A program made the translations under genes and the position numbers. From NCBI GenBank assembly GCA_023134935.1, contig JAGLUD010000349.1, positions 1-7,024 of the forward strand: 7,024 nucleotides of DNA, given 5' to 3'. This DNA is from Paracoccaceae bacterium. GTDB lineage: Bacteria; Pseudomonadota; Alphaproteobacteria; Rhodobacterales; Rhodobacteraceae. The notes beneath the pieces are model-generated. The model saw only the letters and a list, made by a program, of their open reading frames with translations. It made no database searches and had not been told where the DNA came from. Of this stretch, positions 1 to 6,686 are shown in pieces; within the stretch, counting starts at the first letter, position 1; every line of letters begins with the position of its first letter.

Positions 1-102
1 GTGCAAATCACCCGATTGCGGCGCAAGCTGGAAGCGGACCCGAAACAACCAAGATATTTGCAAACTGTGCGCGGTGCGGGATACATGCTCGCGCCTGATT
101 AA
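1..102 (+). CDS. OmpR/PhoB-family response regulator, C-terminal fragment (5' end outside window)
   Basis: Frame 1 is open from the window edge to the TAA at 100-102 and encodes 33 residues. It contains the features of the last recognition helix and beta-wing of an OmpR-type winged-helix DNA-binding domain: a Thr-Arg-Leu-Arg-Arg-Lys-Leu segment (residues 4-10), then a Tyr-Leu-Gln-Thr-Val-Arg-Gly-x-Gly-Tyr hairpin (19-28). Proteins of this family are DNA-binding response regulators phosphorylated by a partner histidine kinase. The receiver domain and most of the DNA-binding domain lie outside the window, so the regulon and kinase partner cannot be identified. The GTG at position 1 is an internal Val codon, not a start. 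The next gene begins 15 bases after the stop, so the two may be co-transcribed. Confidence 0.85.
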   Translation: MQITRLRRKLEADPKQPRYLQTVRGAGYMLAPD

Positions 103-117
103 CCCAAAGGGACACCC

Positions 118-327
118 ATGGATACCAGAGACAGCAACGGCGCGATCTTAGACGATGGCGACACGGTGATGGTCATCAAAGACCTGAAAGTTAAGGGCAT
201 GTCGAAAACGTTGAAGCGTGGCTCGCAGATCAAGAACGTGCGGCTGACGGGTAACCCGGATCAGGTGGAATGCCGGATCGGGAAGGCTACAGTTGTGCTT
301 AAAGCTTCGTTTATGAAGAAGGTTTAG
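118..327 (+). CDS. PhnA-domain protein, short form without zinc ribbon
   Basis: This 69-residue protein matches the C-terminal domain of the PhnA/YjdM family: Asp-Ser-Asn-Gly near the N-terminus, an Asp-Asp-Gly-Asp-Thr-Val turn (residues 12-17), then an Ile-Lys-Asp-Leu-Lys-Val-Lys-Gly core (20-27) and a beta-rich tail ending Phe-Met-Lys-Lys-Val. E. coli YjdM is about 111 residues and carries an N-terminal Cys4 zinc ribbon; here that part is absent, there are no Cys pairs, and the upstream sequence belongs to a different gene. The short form appears to be a normal variant in alphaproteobacteria (from memory). Despite the name, the family has no firmly established role in phosphonate breakdown, and I assign no function. 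The ATG at 118 has an AAAGGGA ribosome site a few bases upstream. The stop overlaps the GTG start of the Nudix gene, which implies translational coupling. Confidence 0.85.
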   Translation: MDTRDSNGAILDDGDTVMVIKDLKVKGMSKTLKRGSQIKNVRLTGNPDQVECRIGKATVVLKASFMKKV

Positions 328-740
328 TGTCCAAAACACTAACAATCCACAAAGCTTGCCCTGTGATCATTCGGGGTGGTCGCGAAATTCTGGCATTTGT
401 TCACCCGTTGGCAGGTAAACAAATCGTTAAGGGAACTGTTGAGGTTGGTGAAATCCCAGTCGCAGCGGCCCTGCGTGAACTTGCCGAGGAAAGCGGGATT
501 GCGAATTGCCTTTCGGCCAAGCTTATTGGTAAAAGTGCTGCGGTGGCAAGCGGGCAATTATGGCATTTTGTGCTGTGTGAAACCGAACTTCTACCGGACA
601 TGTGGAGTTTCTTCACGGAAGATGATGGCGGTCACGACTTTCAGTTTTTCTGGCACCCCCTCGACTGCGAACTGGACGCCGAATGGCATCCAGCTTTTGT
701 TCGCGCAATCGCCTGTATTCAGCAGCTGTTAACCACCTAG
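327..740 (+). CDS. Nudix hydrolase
   Basis: This 137-residue protein carries a complete Nudix box at residues 36-58: Gly36, five residues, Glu42, seven residues, Arg50-Glu51, Leu52, Glu54-Glu55, Gly57, Ile58. The family hydrolyses nucleoside diphosphates linked to another moiety, using divalent metal held by the REUXEE glutamates. The substrate cannot be read from sequence. The length is typical of a single-domain Nudix protein, and the C-terminal third is rich in Trp and Phe (around residues 72-117), plausibly a substrate-specific part. Translation starts at GTG 327-329, whose first G is the last base of the upstream TAG (sequence TAGTG). No strong ribosome site is evident, so it probably relies on coupling to the phnA-like gene. 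The stop at 738-740 is two bases from the convergent hslU stop. Confidence 0.9.
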   Translation: MSKTLTIHKACPVIIRGGREILAFVHPLAGKQIVKGTVEVGEIPVAAALRELAEESGIANCLSAKLIGKSAAVASGQLWHFVLCETELLPDMWSFFTEDDGGHDFQFFWHPLDCELDAEWHPAFVRAIACIQQLLTT

Positions 741-742
741 AA

Positions 743-2056
743 CTACAATACGTAGCGGCTGATATCGGTTGAACGTGACAACTCGCCCAAATGCTTTTCA
801 ACAAATGCGGCATCAACCGTAACCTTGTCCCCAGCCCGATCCGGCGCCGTGAAGCTTAGTTCTTCGAACACGCGTTCCAGTACGGTGTAAAGGCGGCGTG
901 CGCCGATGTTTTCGACCGTGTGATTTACCTCGGCGGCAATTTTTGCGAGGGCGGCGATGCCCTCAACGGTGAAGTCTACGGCGACTTCCTCAGTTGCCAT
1001 AAGCGCCGTGTATTGCAGTGTCAGTGCGTTGTCAGTTTCCGTCAGAATGCGCACAAAATCTTCTTCGGTAAGCGCGCGGAGTTCAACGCGGATTGGTAGG
1101 CGACCTTGAAGTTCTGGCAGCAAGTCTGACGGCTTCGCAATGTGGAACGCACCCGATGCGATGAACAGGACGTGGTCTGTTTTGACGGGGCCGTATTTGG
1201 TGGAAACGGTTGTACCCTCAATCAGCGGCAGCAAGTCACGTTGCACACCCTCGCGGGACACGTCGCCACCACGCGCGTCGGAACGGGCGCAGACTTTGTC
1301 TATCTCGTCCAGGAAAACGATGCCGCTTTGTTCGACCGCATTGATGGCCTTTTTGTTAATGGTTTCTTCATCCAGAAGCTTGTCGGCCTCTTCCTCAATC
1401 AGCAGCTTATAGCTTTCGGAAACCTTAACGCGGCGACGTTGTGTGCGACCGCCCATCGCCTTCCCAAAGATGTCGCCAAGGTTCATCATGCCCATGCCGC
1501 CGCCACCGCCCGGTTGGCCAGGGATGTCCATCATCGGCAAGGGGTTGGAGTTGTCGGCCAGATCCAGCTCGATCTCTTTGTCGTCTAGAACGCCGTCACG
1601 TAATTTCTTGCGGAACATTTCACGGGTTTGGTCACGCGCATCTTCGCCTGCGAGCGCATCGATCACGCGTTCTTCTGCCGAGTGGTGAGCCTTAGCTTTG
1701 ACCTCTTCGCGCAGCTGTTCACGGATCATCAGGACTGCGTTGTCCATCAGGTCTCGCACGATTTGTTCAACGTCGCGGCCAACGTAACCGACCTCGGTGA
1801 ATTTGGTGGCCTCGACCTTAAGGAACGGCGCGTTCGCCAGCTTGGCCAGACGGCGACTGATCTCGGTTTTACCAACGCCAGTTGGCCCGATCATCAGAAT
1901 GTTCTTTGGGTAAACTTCATCACGCAGATCGTCGGACAATTGCCGACGACGCCAGCGGTTACGCAAGGCCACAGCCACGGCGCGTTTGGCGTCGTTTTGG
2001 CCGATGATGTAACGATCCAGCTCGGATACGATTTCGCGGGGGGTAAGGTCAGTCAT
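743..2056 (-). CDS. hslU: HslU, ATPase subunit of the HslVU (ClpYQ) protease
   Basis: HslU is the AAA+ hexameric unfoldase that recognises, unfolds and threads cytoplasmic proteins into the HslV chamber. The 437-residue product has the family's usual length. Visible motifs are Walker A GPTGVGKT (residues 57-64), the substrate-gripping pore loop Gly-Tyr-Val-Gly (90-93), an intermediate domain with a glycine/methionine-rich stretch (about 179-191), Walker B ending Leu-Asp-Glu (249-251), sensor 1 near 298-305, an arginine-finger region near Arg319, and sensor 2 Gly-Ala-Arg-Arg-Leu (385-389). The C-terminus, Arg-Tyr-Val-Leu, is the tail that docks into HslV. I chose the ATG at 2056-2054 because a GAGG ribosome site lies six bases upstream and the protein then begins like known HslU; a TTG four codons upstream is less likely. 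The start overlaps the acetyltransferase stop by eight bases. It is the last gene of the hslV operon. Confidence 0.98.
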   Translation of the reverse strand: MTDLTPREIVSELDRYIIGQNDAKRAVAVALRNRWRRRQLSDDLRDEVYPKNILMIGPTGVGKTEISRRLAKLANAPFLKVEATKFTEVGYVGRDVEQIVRDLMDNAVLMIREQLREEVKAKAHHSAEERVIDALAGEDARDQTREMFRKKLRDGVLDDKEIELDLADNSNPLPMMDIPGQPGGGGGMGMMNLGDIFGKAMGGRTQRRRVKVSESYKLLIEEEADKLLDEETINKKAINAVEQSGIVFLDEIDKVCARSDARGGDVSREGVQRDLLPLIEGTTVSTKYGPVKTDHVLFIASGAFHIAKPSDLLPELQGRLPIRVELRALTEEDFVRILTETDNALTLQYTALMATEEVAVDFTVEGIAALAKIAAEVNHTVENIGARRLYTVLERVFEELSFTAPDRAGDKVTVDAAFVEKHLGELSRSTDISRYVL

Positions 2057-2588
2057 GTGTTGCCTCAAATTTGTCGAGGGTCAGTTCCATAAGAATGGTT
2101 CCGCCCTCATTATTCCAGTATTCGTCAAAGGGCGTGAAGCCCGCCTTAGTATAAGCCTTTATGGCTCTTTTATTGCCAGCATCAGGATCGATCATCAATC
2201 GTTTGGCGCCTTCCGAAAAAAGCTTTTCGCTGAACGCCCTAATGATATTACCACCCAATCCCTTGCCAATCATGTTGGGCTCGCCGATCAAAATATCAAT
2301 CCCCAGCGTTCCTTTTGGCACATCTTCTAGCCATGGCTCTTCTTGTTTCCAGTTCTCGCCAAGTTTGGTGGCGTCCCAGCTTTGAATATAGGCGCTCGGT
2401 GTTTCATTCACTTGCACTATGTATCCATCAGCATCACCCGTACCCGGTTCTTCACGGTTCATTATTGAATTCAGTTCTTTATCCGGATCGCCCCACCACT
2501 CTCGAACTTCGGGTGTTGATAGCCAACGCAGCAACATTTTTGAATGCGAATCGGAGACAGGACGGAACTGGATGGGCAACGGCGTCAC
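2049..2588 (-). CDS. GNAT acetyltransferase, AAC(6')/siderophore-type (Acetyltransf_8-like)
   Basis: This 179-residue protein transfers an acetyl group from acetyl-CoA to an unidentified acceptor. It resembles the AAC(6')-Ib branch of the GNAT fold: Glu-Trp-Trp-Gly at residues 30-33, Gly-Ile-Asp at 96-98, a pyrophosphate-binding loop Gly-Lys-Gly-Leu-Gly (108-112), Asp-Pro-Asp followed by Asn139 and Arg-Ala-Ile (134-143), and the closing Lys-Ala-Gly-Phe (148-151). The same architecture occurs in aminoglycoside 6'-N-acetyltransferases and in siderophore or lysine N-acetylases, so resistance cannot be claimed. Translation starts at GTG 2588-2586, with AGGAGG (2598-2593) four bases upstream. The start overlaps the stop of the membrane-protein gene by four bases (GTGA), and the stop overlaps hslU by eight. 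It is thus embedded in the hslV operon and probably made along with it. Confidence 0.87.
   Translation of the reverse strand: MTPLPIQFRPVSDSHSKMLLRWLSTPEVREWWGDPDKELNSIMNREEPGTGDADGYIVQVNETPSAYIQSWDATKLGENWKQEEPWLEDVPKGTLGIDILIGEPNMIGKGLGGNIIRAFSEKLFSEGAKRLMIDPDAGNKRAIKAYTKAGFTPFDEYWNNEGGTILMELTLDKFEATHD
2063..2066 (-). promoter_or_regulatory. Ribosome binding site deciding the hslU start
   Basis: On the - strand GAGG stands six bases before ATG 2056, inside the end of the acetyltransferase gene. It also lies directly after the alternative TTG (2068-2066), which therefore could not use it. This favours the ATG. Confidence 0.7.
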
Positions 2589-3670
2589 TGTGCCTCCTGA
2601 TACGGTGGTAATCTGTTTTTAAGTGGGAAGTTTGGCAAGCGTCGCATGATGACGGCGCGCAGTTGCACCCACCATGTGCCGAGCGCGGTGATTGTTGCGC
2701 CCATAATTAGCAGCGTTACCGCGATGCTCCAGTCGTCGCCCGATCCTGTATCCAGCGCCCATGCCAGAATGATGCCGATATAGATGGTGCCTGCCGTTAA
2801 GAACGAGCGGCGGTCGATTACTAGGGCAACTATGGCGATCACGACGAGGGCCGCGGCGGCGAGGCCGTAACCCATTGTGCCATCGAGGTTCAGCAGCGAC
2901 AGCGCGACTACGTTAACGATTGCGGGGGCTGCAAGGATGTGGAGCCAGAAGCCGCAGGCCGATAGGCGGGAAATCCGGTAAGGGTCGCGCAGGTCGAATA
3001 ACATGCCACCCAAGAATGCGAGGATGCCGAAGATCAGCATGGTGTAGGCCATAGTTGGGTTTCGGCTGATGTCGAATATACCGTCTGCATTGCCGATAAA
3101 GGCGCTGGCAAATATGGATTCGGGGGCGGTTATTCCAGCGATGGAAAAGGCGATGCCTGCGCCAAACAGGCCGAACAGGAACATCGCGAATGGCACGCGT
3201 AACTTCCAGAAATAGGCCATCATCGCGATGGCCCCGATGATGGCGGTTGCGAGGAAGTCGTATCCGTTTGGGATGTCGGCTTCGAAGTCAAAGATCGAGA
3301 ATACAGACAGACCGCCAACGGAGCCTGCAAAGACGATGGCCAGCGCGATGCTGGGCAATATCATACGACGTTTAAGGGTGAAATAATATGCAAGTGCGAC
3401 GGTGATTGCGGCTGACAGCACCATCACGACCACAGGATTGCCCACCAGCATCGCGACGGCCATGAAGCCGCCGTAAAGGATGCCAAGGCCGACGGTCACG
3501 AAGATTTCCGAGAAACCTTTAAACAGCTCGAACGGTTCGTCTTCCGCACCCATGTTTTGACGGTACCCCAGGCGTTGGTTGGCGATGGTGATCATGCTGG
3601 CAGCTTGGCCTTCATCGATCACGCCAGCAGCAACACCTGCGCGGATATCGTCGGTCGAGAAATCAGCCAT
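2585..3670 (-). CDS. Polytopic membrane protein of unknown function, DUF2157-like
   Basis: I do not recognise a specific function. The 361-residue protein has a soluble N-terminal segment of about 50 residues, including a short helix pattern (11-33, with Gly-Val-Ile-Asp-Glu-Gly-Gln-Ala) that resembles the N-terminus of DUF2157 membrane proteins. About ten hydrophobic spans follow: roughly 53-75, 79-98, 104-126, 138-155, 159-180, 208-226, 238-260, 267-285, 289-306 and 314-335, then a basic C-terminal tail. The spans are separated by short loops with few charges, and there are no obvious catalytic or transporter motifs. There is no separate signal peptide, so it should insert in the inner membrane. 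ATG 3670-3668 overlaps the hslV stop by eight bases with a GGAAAG-type ribosome site within hslV, and its own stop overlaps the acetyltransferase start. The DUF2157 link is tentative. Confidence 0.85.
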   Translation of the reverse strand: MADFSTDDIRAGVAAGVIDEGQAASMITIANQRLGYRQNMGAEDEPFELFKGFSEIFVTVGLGILYGGFMAVAMLVGNPVVVMVLSAAITVALAYYFTLKRRMILPSIALAIVFAGSVGGLSVFSIFDFEADIPNGYDFLATAIIGAIAMMAYFWKLRVPFAMFLFGLFGAGIAFSIAGITAPESIFASAFIGNADGIFDISRNPTMAYTMLIFGILAFLGGMLFDLRDPYRISRLSACGFWLHILAAPAIVNVVALSLLNLDGTMGYGLAAAALVVIAIVALVIDRRSFLTAGTIYIGIILAWALDTGSGDDWSIAVTLLIMGATITALGTWWVQLRAVIMRRLPNFPLKNRLPPYQEAQ

Positions 3671-4223
3671 TTATGCTTTCCACGGTCATTTTACCGTTTG
3701 TGTAAACGCAAATCTCGGCAGCGATTTCCAGGGAACGGCGGGCGATCACCTCGGCGTCTTCCTCGAAGTCATACATCGCGCGACCAGCGGCCAATGCAAA
3801 ATTGCCGCCTGAGCCGATGGCTGTTACGTCGTGTTCAGGTTCCAGAACGTCACCCGCGCCGGTGATTACGAACAAGTCTTTGCCGTCGGTTACAATCAAC
3901 ATTGCTTCAAGGTTTTTTAGATATTTATCGGTGCGCCAGTCTTTAGCCAACTCAACAGAGGCGCGGGCCAGTTGACCGGGCGACGCCTCGAGTTTGGCCT
4001 CAAGGCGTTCCAGCAACGTGAACGCATCCGCCGTAGAACCTGCGAACCCACAAACGACATCGAACCCACCCGGATTGATCCGGCGTACTTTTTTGGCAGT
4101 GCCTTTAATGATCGTCTGGCCAAGGCTGACCTGCCCGTCGCCAGCAATCACTACTTTGCCACCTTTGCGAACACCCACAATCGTGGTGCCGTGCCAGCCA
4201 GGGAATTTCTGATCGTTTTGCAT
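3663..4223 (-). CDS. hslV: HslV, proteolytic subunit of the HslVU (ClpQY) protease
   Basis: HslV forms the two-ring dodecameric threonine-protease chamber that degrades substrates delivered by HslU in the cytoplasm. From the chosen ATG (4223-4221) the product is 186 residues. A 12-residue propeptide ending Trp-His-Gly precedes Thr13, the N-terminal nucleophile after self-cleavage. Counting from that Thr as 1, Asp17 and Lys33 of the active site are present, as is the Gly-Ser-Gly-Gly segment further on (Ala-Ile-Gly-Ser-Gly-Gly). Two in-frame ATGs lie 12 and 15 bases further upstream. I reject them because the GGAGG ribosome site falls between them and ATG 4223, at five-base spacing. It is the first gene of the hslV-membrane protein-acetyltransferase-hslU operon; its stop overlaps the next start by eight bases. 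A candidate RpoH promoter lies upstream. Confidence 0.98.
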   Translation of the reverse strand: MQNDQKFPGWHGTTIVGVRKGGKVVIAGDGQVSLGQTIIKGTAKKVRRINPGGFDVVCGFAGSTADAFTLLERLEAKLEASPGQLARASVELAKDWRTDKYLKNLEAMLIVTDGKDLFVITGAGDVLEPEHDVTAIGSGGNFALAAGRAMYDFEEDAEVIARRSLEIAAEICVYTNGKMTVESING

Positions 4224-4228
4224 GCCTG

Positions 4229-4233
4229 CCTCC
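4229..4233 (-). promoter_or_regulatory. Ribosome binding site deciding the hslV start
   Basis: GGAGG on the - strand stands five bases before ATG 4223. The longer reading frame starting at 4238 would place this site inside the coding region, so the start should be the third in-frame ATG. Confidence 0.85.
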
Positions 4234-4251
4234 ATCATATCCGTTCAAACC

Positions 4252-4281
4252 TATATGGCGGCTAAGGGGCGGGCGCACAAG
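4252..4281 (-). promoter_or_regulatory. Candidate RpoH (sigma-32) heat-shock promoter for the hslV operon
   Basis: On the - strand a -35-like CTTGTG (4281-4276) is followed after 15 bases by CGCCATATA (4260-4252). The classical sigma-32 pattern is CTTGAA, a spacer of about 13-17, then CCCCATNTA; the -10 differs at one position and the -35 at two. The start of transcription would fall near 4245, giving a leader of about 20 bases with the GGAGG site in it. hslVU is a heat-shock operon in many proteobacteria, which supports the reading, but the match is by eye only. Confidence 0.45.
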
Positions 4282-4297
4282 TATCTGCGGGAACGGA

Positions 4298-4326
4298 TTG
4301 ACTTGGCGGAAACTGCGTGGAAGATT
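4298..4326 (+). promoter_or_regulatory. Possible housekeeping promoter for the GST gene
   Basis: TTGACT (4298-4303) is a good -35 match. A 17-base spacer leads to AAGATT (4321-4326), a weak -10 (three of six). It lies 26 bases before the GST start in the divergent gap and points the right way. The poor -10 keeps confidence low. Confidence 0.3.
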
Positions 4327-4351
4327 TTACGCATGAAATCGGGAGGTAATT

Positions 4352-5302
4352 ATGGGTAAATATACGTATTACGGGCACGATCTGAGCTACTTCTCACGCA
4401 AGCTTGAGAGCGCGCTGGTTTTCTATGGTGCGGATTTTGATCGGGTTCAGGTGGGCCTTGGCATACCAACCGAGGACGCCCGAAAACGCGCGGGTACACA
4501 CGTGATACCCGTTCTGGAAACGCCTGAAGGCTGGGCGTTATGGGACACCACCCCGATTATGCGAATGCTGGATGCGCGGTTCTCAACAAAGATGTTTGCT
4601 TCTGGCGAACTTGGGTTGCTGATCCATATTATCGAAAATTTTCTAGATGAATGGCTGGGTCGCACGATGGTGCATTATCGCTGGCATTACCCTGAGTGTG
4701 CGGAATTTGCGGCGCCAATCATGGGGAATGGTGATGAGCAAGTCGCGAAGGGAATTGCCGCTTGGGGGTTGAAAGCCTGTCGGGCTACGGGGGTCGAGCC
4801 GCCGCATCAGCAGGCCATGGCGGAGGCGGAGTACGAGCGGATTCTGGTGGCTGTTGATGCTCAATTACAGCAAACGCGATACTTGATGGGCAGCGCGCCT
4901 TGCGCCGTCGATGCCGCTATTCTTGGCGGATTGCGAGCGCATACGATGGTTGATCCGGTGCCTAGTCGGCTGGTTGATAGATATCCGCGTGTGCGGGAGT
5001 GGGCGACTATTGGCGGTGGAGCTGATGCGTGGGATGGGTCTGGGGCGCTGGATGGCTCCACGAGATTCGCCAAGTTTATGCTGGAAGAAATGCAGCAAGC
5101 GTTTGTGCCATTTGCGTTTGCCAACCGGGCAGCGCTTGCGGCAGGTGAAAAAGTGTTCGCTGCGAATATTTACGACGAAGACGTCAGTTATTTGGCGCGG
5201 CCTTATCCAGAAAAAGCCTGTCAAATGGTGTCCGAGCATATCGCACAATTGGGTGCGGAGGAGTATGTTAGATCACTGGGATTGGAAGCGTTGTATTTGT
5301 GA
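4352..5302 (+). CDS. Glutathione S-transferase family protein with extended C-terminus
   Basis: The N-terminal 75 or so residues look like a thioredoxin-fold GST domain: Tyr-Phe-Ser-Arg-Lys at 13-17 in the position of the catalytic Ser/Tyr/Cys helix, Val-Ile-Pro-Val-Leu with the cis-proline Pro53, and Asp65-Thr66 where GSTs bind the glutathione gamma-glutamyl group. An all-helical domain follows, with the N-capping region Met-Gly-Ser-Ala-Pro-Cys-Ala-Val-Asp (179-187) and a Tyr-Pro-x-Val-x-x-Trp segment (211-217). At 316 residues it is about 100 longer than a typical GST; residues from about 225 onward form an extra region I do not recognise. It presumably acts in the cytoplasm on glutathione conjugation or reduction; the substrate is unknown. 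The ATG has a strong GGGAGG site (4341-4346) five bases upstream. It is transcribed alone, divergent from hslV and convergent with trpB. Confidence 0.87.
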   Translation: MGKYTYYGHDLSYFSRKLESALVFYGADFDRVQVGLGIPTEDARKRAGTHVIPVLETPEGWALWDTTPIMRMLDARFSTKMFASGELGLLIHIIENFLDEWLGRTMVHYRWHYPECAEFAAPIMGNGDEQVAKGIAAWGLKACRATGVEPPHQQAMAEAEYERILVAVDAQLQQTRYLMGSAPCAVDAAILGGLRAHTMVDPVPSRLVDRYPRVREWATIGGGADAWDGSGALDGSTRFAKFMLEEMQQAFVPFAFANRAALAAGEKVFAANIYDEDVSYLARPYPEKACQMVSEHIAQLGAEEYVRSLGLEALYL

Positions 5303-5327
5303 AAAGCCGCGCACATGCGCGACCTTT
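5302..5327 (-). terminator. Hairpin terminator between trpB and the GST gene
   Basis: Read on the - strand, an 11-base arm (5327-5317) pairs with 5312-5302 around an ATGT loop. The core is CGCGC/GCGCG, and two G-T wobbles extend it into AAA/TTTT. It ends in TTTT, 12 bases after the trpB stop. Read on the + strand, the same core forms but with two mismatches and only CTTTC after it, so it serves trpB best and perhaps both convergent genes. Confidence 0.65.
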
Positions 5328-5339
5328 CAGGTTTATTGC

Positions 5340-6542
5340 TTACTCGCCGAAGCCATAAGTTTCAGTGACGAAATCGAGGTCTTTGTCACCGCGACCTGAC
5401 AAGTTCAGCAAGATCGACTTGCCCTGATGGTTCTTGGCTTCCCGCATAGCCCAAGCAATCGCGTGCGCAGTTTCAAGCGCTGGAATGATGCCCTCTTTCC
5501 GCGAAAGCGCGTAAAACGCCGCCAGTGCTTCTTTGTCATCGGCCGTTTCATAGTTCACGCGGCCAATTTTTTGCAGATGCGCGTGCTCGGGGCCGACGCC
5601 CGGATAATCGAGGCCGGAAGCAATGGTGTTCACTGGCGCAGGCTCGCCATCAGCGTCCAGCAACACTTTGGTCATGAAGCCGTGAATGGCACCGTCGACG
5701 CCGTAGGTCATGGTCGCGGCGTGATCGCCAAGGTTGGAAGACGTGCCCAGAGGCTCAACGCCAACAAGCTCAACGCTTTCATCGTCGATGAAGCCCGAGA
5801 AAATGCCCATAGCGTTAGAGCCACCACCGACACAAGCTGCAACGATGTCTGGCAGCCCACCAACCATTTCCGCGAACTGCTCCCGCGACTCGATGCCGAC
5901 AATCGACTGGAAATCACGAACCATCATCGGGAACGGGTGGGGGCCAACGACCGAACCGATGCCAAATAGAGCGTGATCCGCCTGCGCGATATAGCTGCCA
6001 AACGCGCTGTCTACGGCTTCTTTCAGTGTTTTCGCGCCTTCGCCAACCGGAACAACCGTTGCGCCCAGAAGTTTCATACGGGTCACGTTCGGGGCTTCTT
6101 TTGCGATGTCGACTTCGCCCATGTGGATTTCGCATTCCATGCCGAAATACGCGGCCGCCGTTGCGAGCGCCACACCGTGCTGGCCAGCGCCAGTTTCAGC
6201 GATCAGCTTGGTTTTACCCATGTGCTTGGCCAGCAGTCCTTCGGCCATACAGTGGTTCAACTTGTGCGCGCCTGTGTGGTTAAGATCTTCGCGTTTAGCA
6301 TAGATCTGTGCGCCGCCACACATGGCCGAAAGGTTTTTCAAATGTGAAATCGGCGTTGGACGACCCTGAAAATGCTTGCGAATGTATCTTAGTTCTTCAA
6401 GGAACTCGGGCGATTTTGACAGCTCTGCGTAAGCAGCGCGAATTTCAACGAAATGTGGCTCAAGCGGAGGCGGGAGCATTGCACCACCGTAGTCACCGAA
6501 AAATCCGTCTGCGTTTGGAGTGGTTTCAAGATATTTTGTCAT
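5340..6542 (-). CDS. trpB: Tryptophan synthase beta subunit, divergent type
   Basis: TrpB is the PLP enzyme that condenses indole with L-serine to give L-tryptophan, normally in an alpha2-beta2 complex with TrpA. The 400-residue product has the usual length. Key residues are the Schiff-base lysine Lys94 in His-Thr-Gly-Ala-His-Lys, the catalytic Glu116 in Ala-Glu-Thr-Gly-Ala-Gly-Gln-His-Gly, the phosphate loop Gly-Gly-Gly-Ser-Asn-Ala (239-244), Asp312, Glu357 and Ser382 in Ser-Gly-Arg-Gly-Asp-Lys-Asp. Lys174, equivalent to Salmonella Lys167 that contacts TrpA, is kept. Where most TrpBs have Arg-Gln (Salmonella Arg141-Gln142), this one has Lys148-Glu149. No trpA or trpF is adjacent, and terminators lie on both sides, so it appears monocistronic. 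ATG 6542-6540 has AGGGA about five bases upstream. It could be the main TrpB or a second copy. Confidence 0.95.
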   Translation of the reverse strand: MTKYLETTPNADGFFGDYGGAMLPPPLEPHFVEIRAAYAELSKSPEFLEELRYIRKHFQGRPTPISHLKNLSAMCGGAQIYAKREDLNHTGAHKLNHCMAEGLLAKHMGKTKLIAETGAGQHGVALATAAAYFGMECEIHMGEVDIAKEAPNVTRMKLLGATVVPVGEGAKTLKEAVDSAFGSYIAQADHALFGIGSVVGPHPFPMMVRDFQSIVGIESREQFAEMVGGLPDIVAACVGGGSNAMGIFSGFIDDESVELVGVEPLGTSSNLGDHAATMTYGVDGAIHGFMTKVLLDADGEPAPVNTIASGLDYPGVGPEHAHLQKIGRVNYETADDKEALAAFYALSRKEGIIPALETAHAIAWAMREAKNHQGKSILLNLSGRGDKDLDFVTETYGFGE

Positions 6543-6583
6543 TTTTTCCCTGTCCTTGAGTTTGTCCGATGTTCATTAACAAA

Positions 6584-6591
6584 TAAGGAGG
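6584..6591 (-). promoter_or_regulatory. Anti-Shine-Dalgarno-like octamer in the trpB leader
   Basis: On the - strand CCTCCTTA lies about 40 bases before the trpB start and equals the usual 3' end of 16S rRNA. Part of it (TCCTT) can pair with AAGGA (6557-6553) next to the trpB ribosome site. On the + strand the same bases read TAAGGAGG, a perfect ribosome site. No clear promoter or Trp-rich leader peptide was found in this gap. A role in either direction is speculative. Confidence 0.2.
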
Positions 6592-6634
6592 CAAATTTGG
6601 GCCGGAACATTGATATAACGCAAGCGAAAACACG

Positions 6635-6664
6635 AAAAAGGGCAGAGAATTAACTCTGCCCTTT
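6635..6664 (-). terminator. Intrinsic terminator of infB
   Basis: On the - strand, AAAGGGCAGAG (6664-6654 side) pairs perfectly with CTCTGCCCTTT (6647-6637) around a six-base TTAATT loop. That is an 11-base-pair stem, and the T-run extends to 6635 (five T). It starts 22 bases after the infB stop and separates infB from trpB. This is a textbook rho-independent terminator. The + strand version has only three T after the stem. Confidence 0.92.
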
Positions 6665-6686
6665 CAAAACTTCGTTTAGATAACGC

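Noticed and set aside
1142..1588. 148-codon open frame on the + strand opposite hslU
   Set aside because: It lies wholly antisense to conserved hslU sequence, resembles no family I know, and looks like a codon-bias shadow.
2057..2068. Upstream extension of HslU from a TTG start
   Set aside because: The GAGG ribosome site overlaps this extension and points to ATG 2056; known HslU proteins begin like the shorter form.
2049..2588. Aminoglycoside resistance gene
   Set aside because: The fold and motifs resemble AAC(6'), but the same pattern occurs in siderophore and other small-molecule acetylases, and the context is a housekeeping operon with no mobile element.
3917..4147. 76-codon frame on the - strand inside hslV
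   Set aside because: It is an out-of-frame shadow of hslV on the same strand with no ribosome site seen.
4224..4238. Upstream extension of HslV by five residues
   Set aside because: The GGAGG ribosome site lies within it and is ideally spaced for ATG 4223.
6539..6610. 23-residue leader frame on the - strand whose TGA overlaps the trpB ATG (ATGA)
   Set aside because: It has no ribosome site before its ATG and no Trp codons, so a tryptophan attenuator peptide is not supported; the overlap is probably chance.
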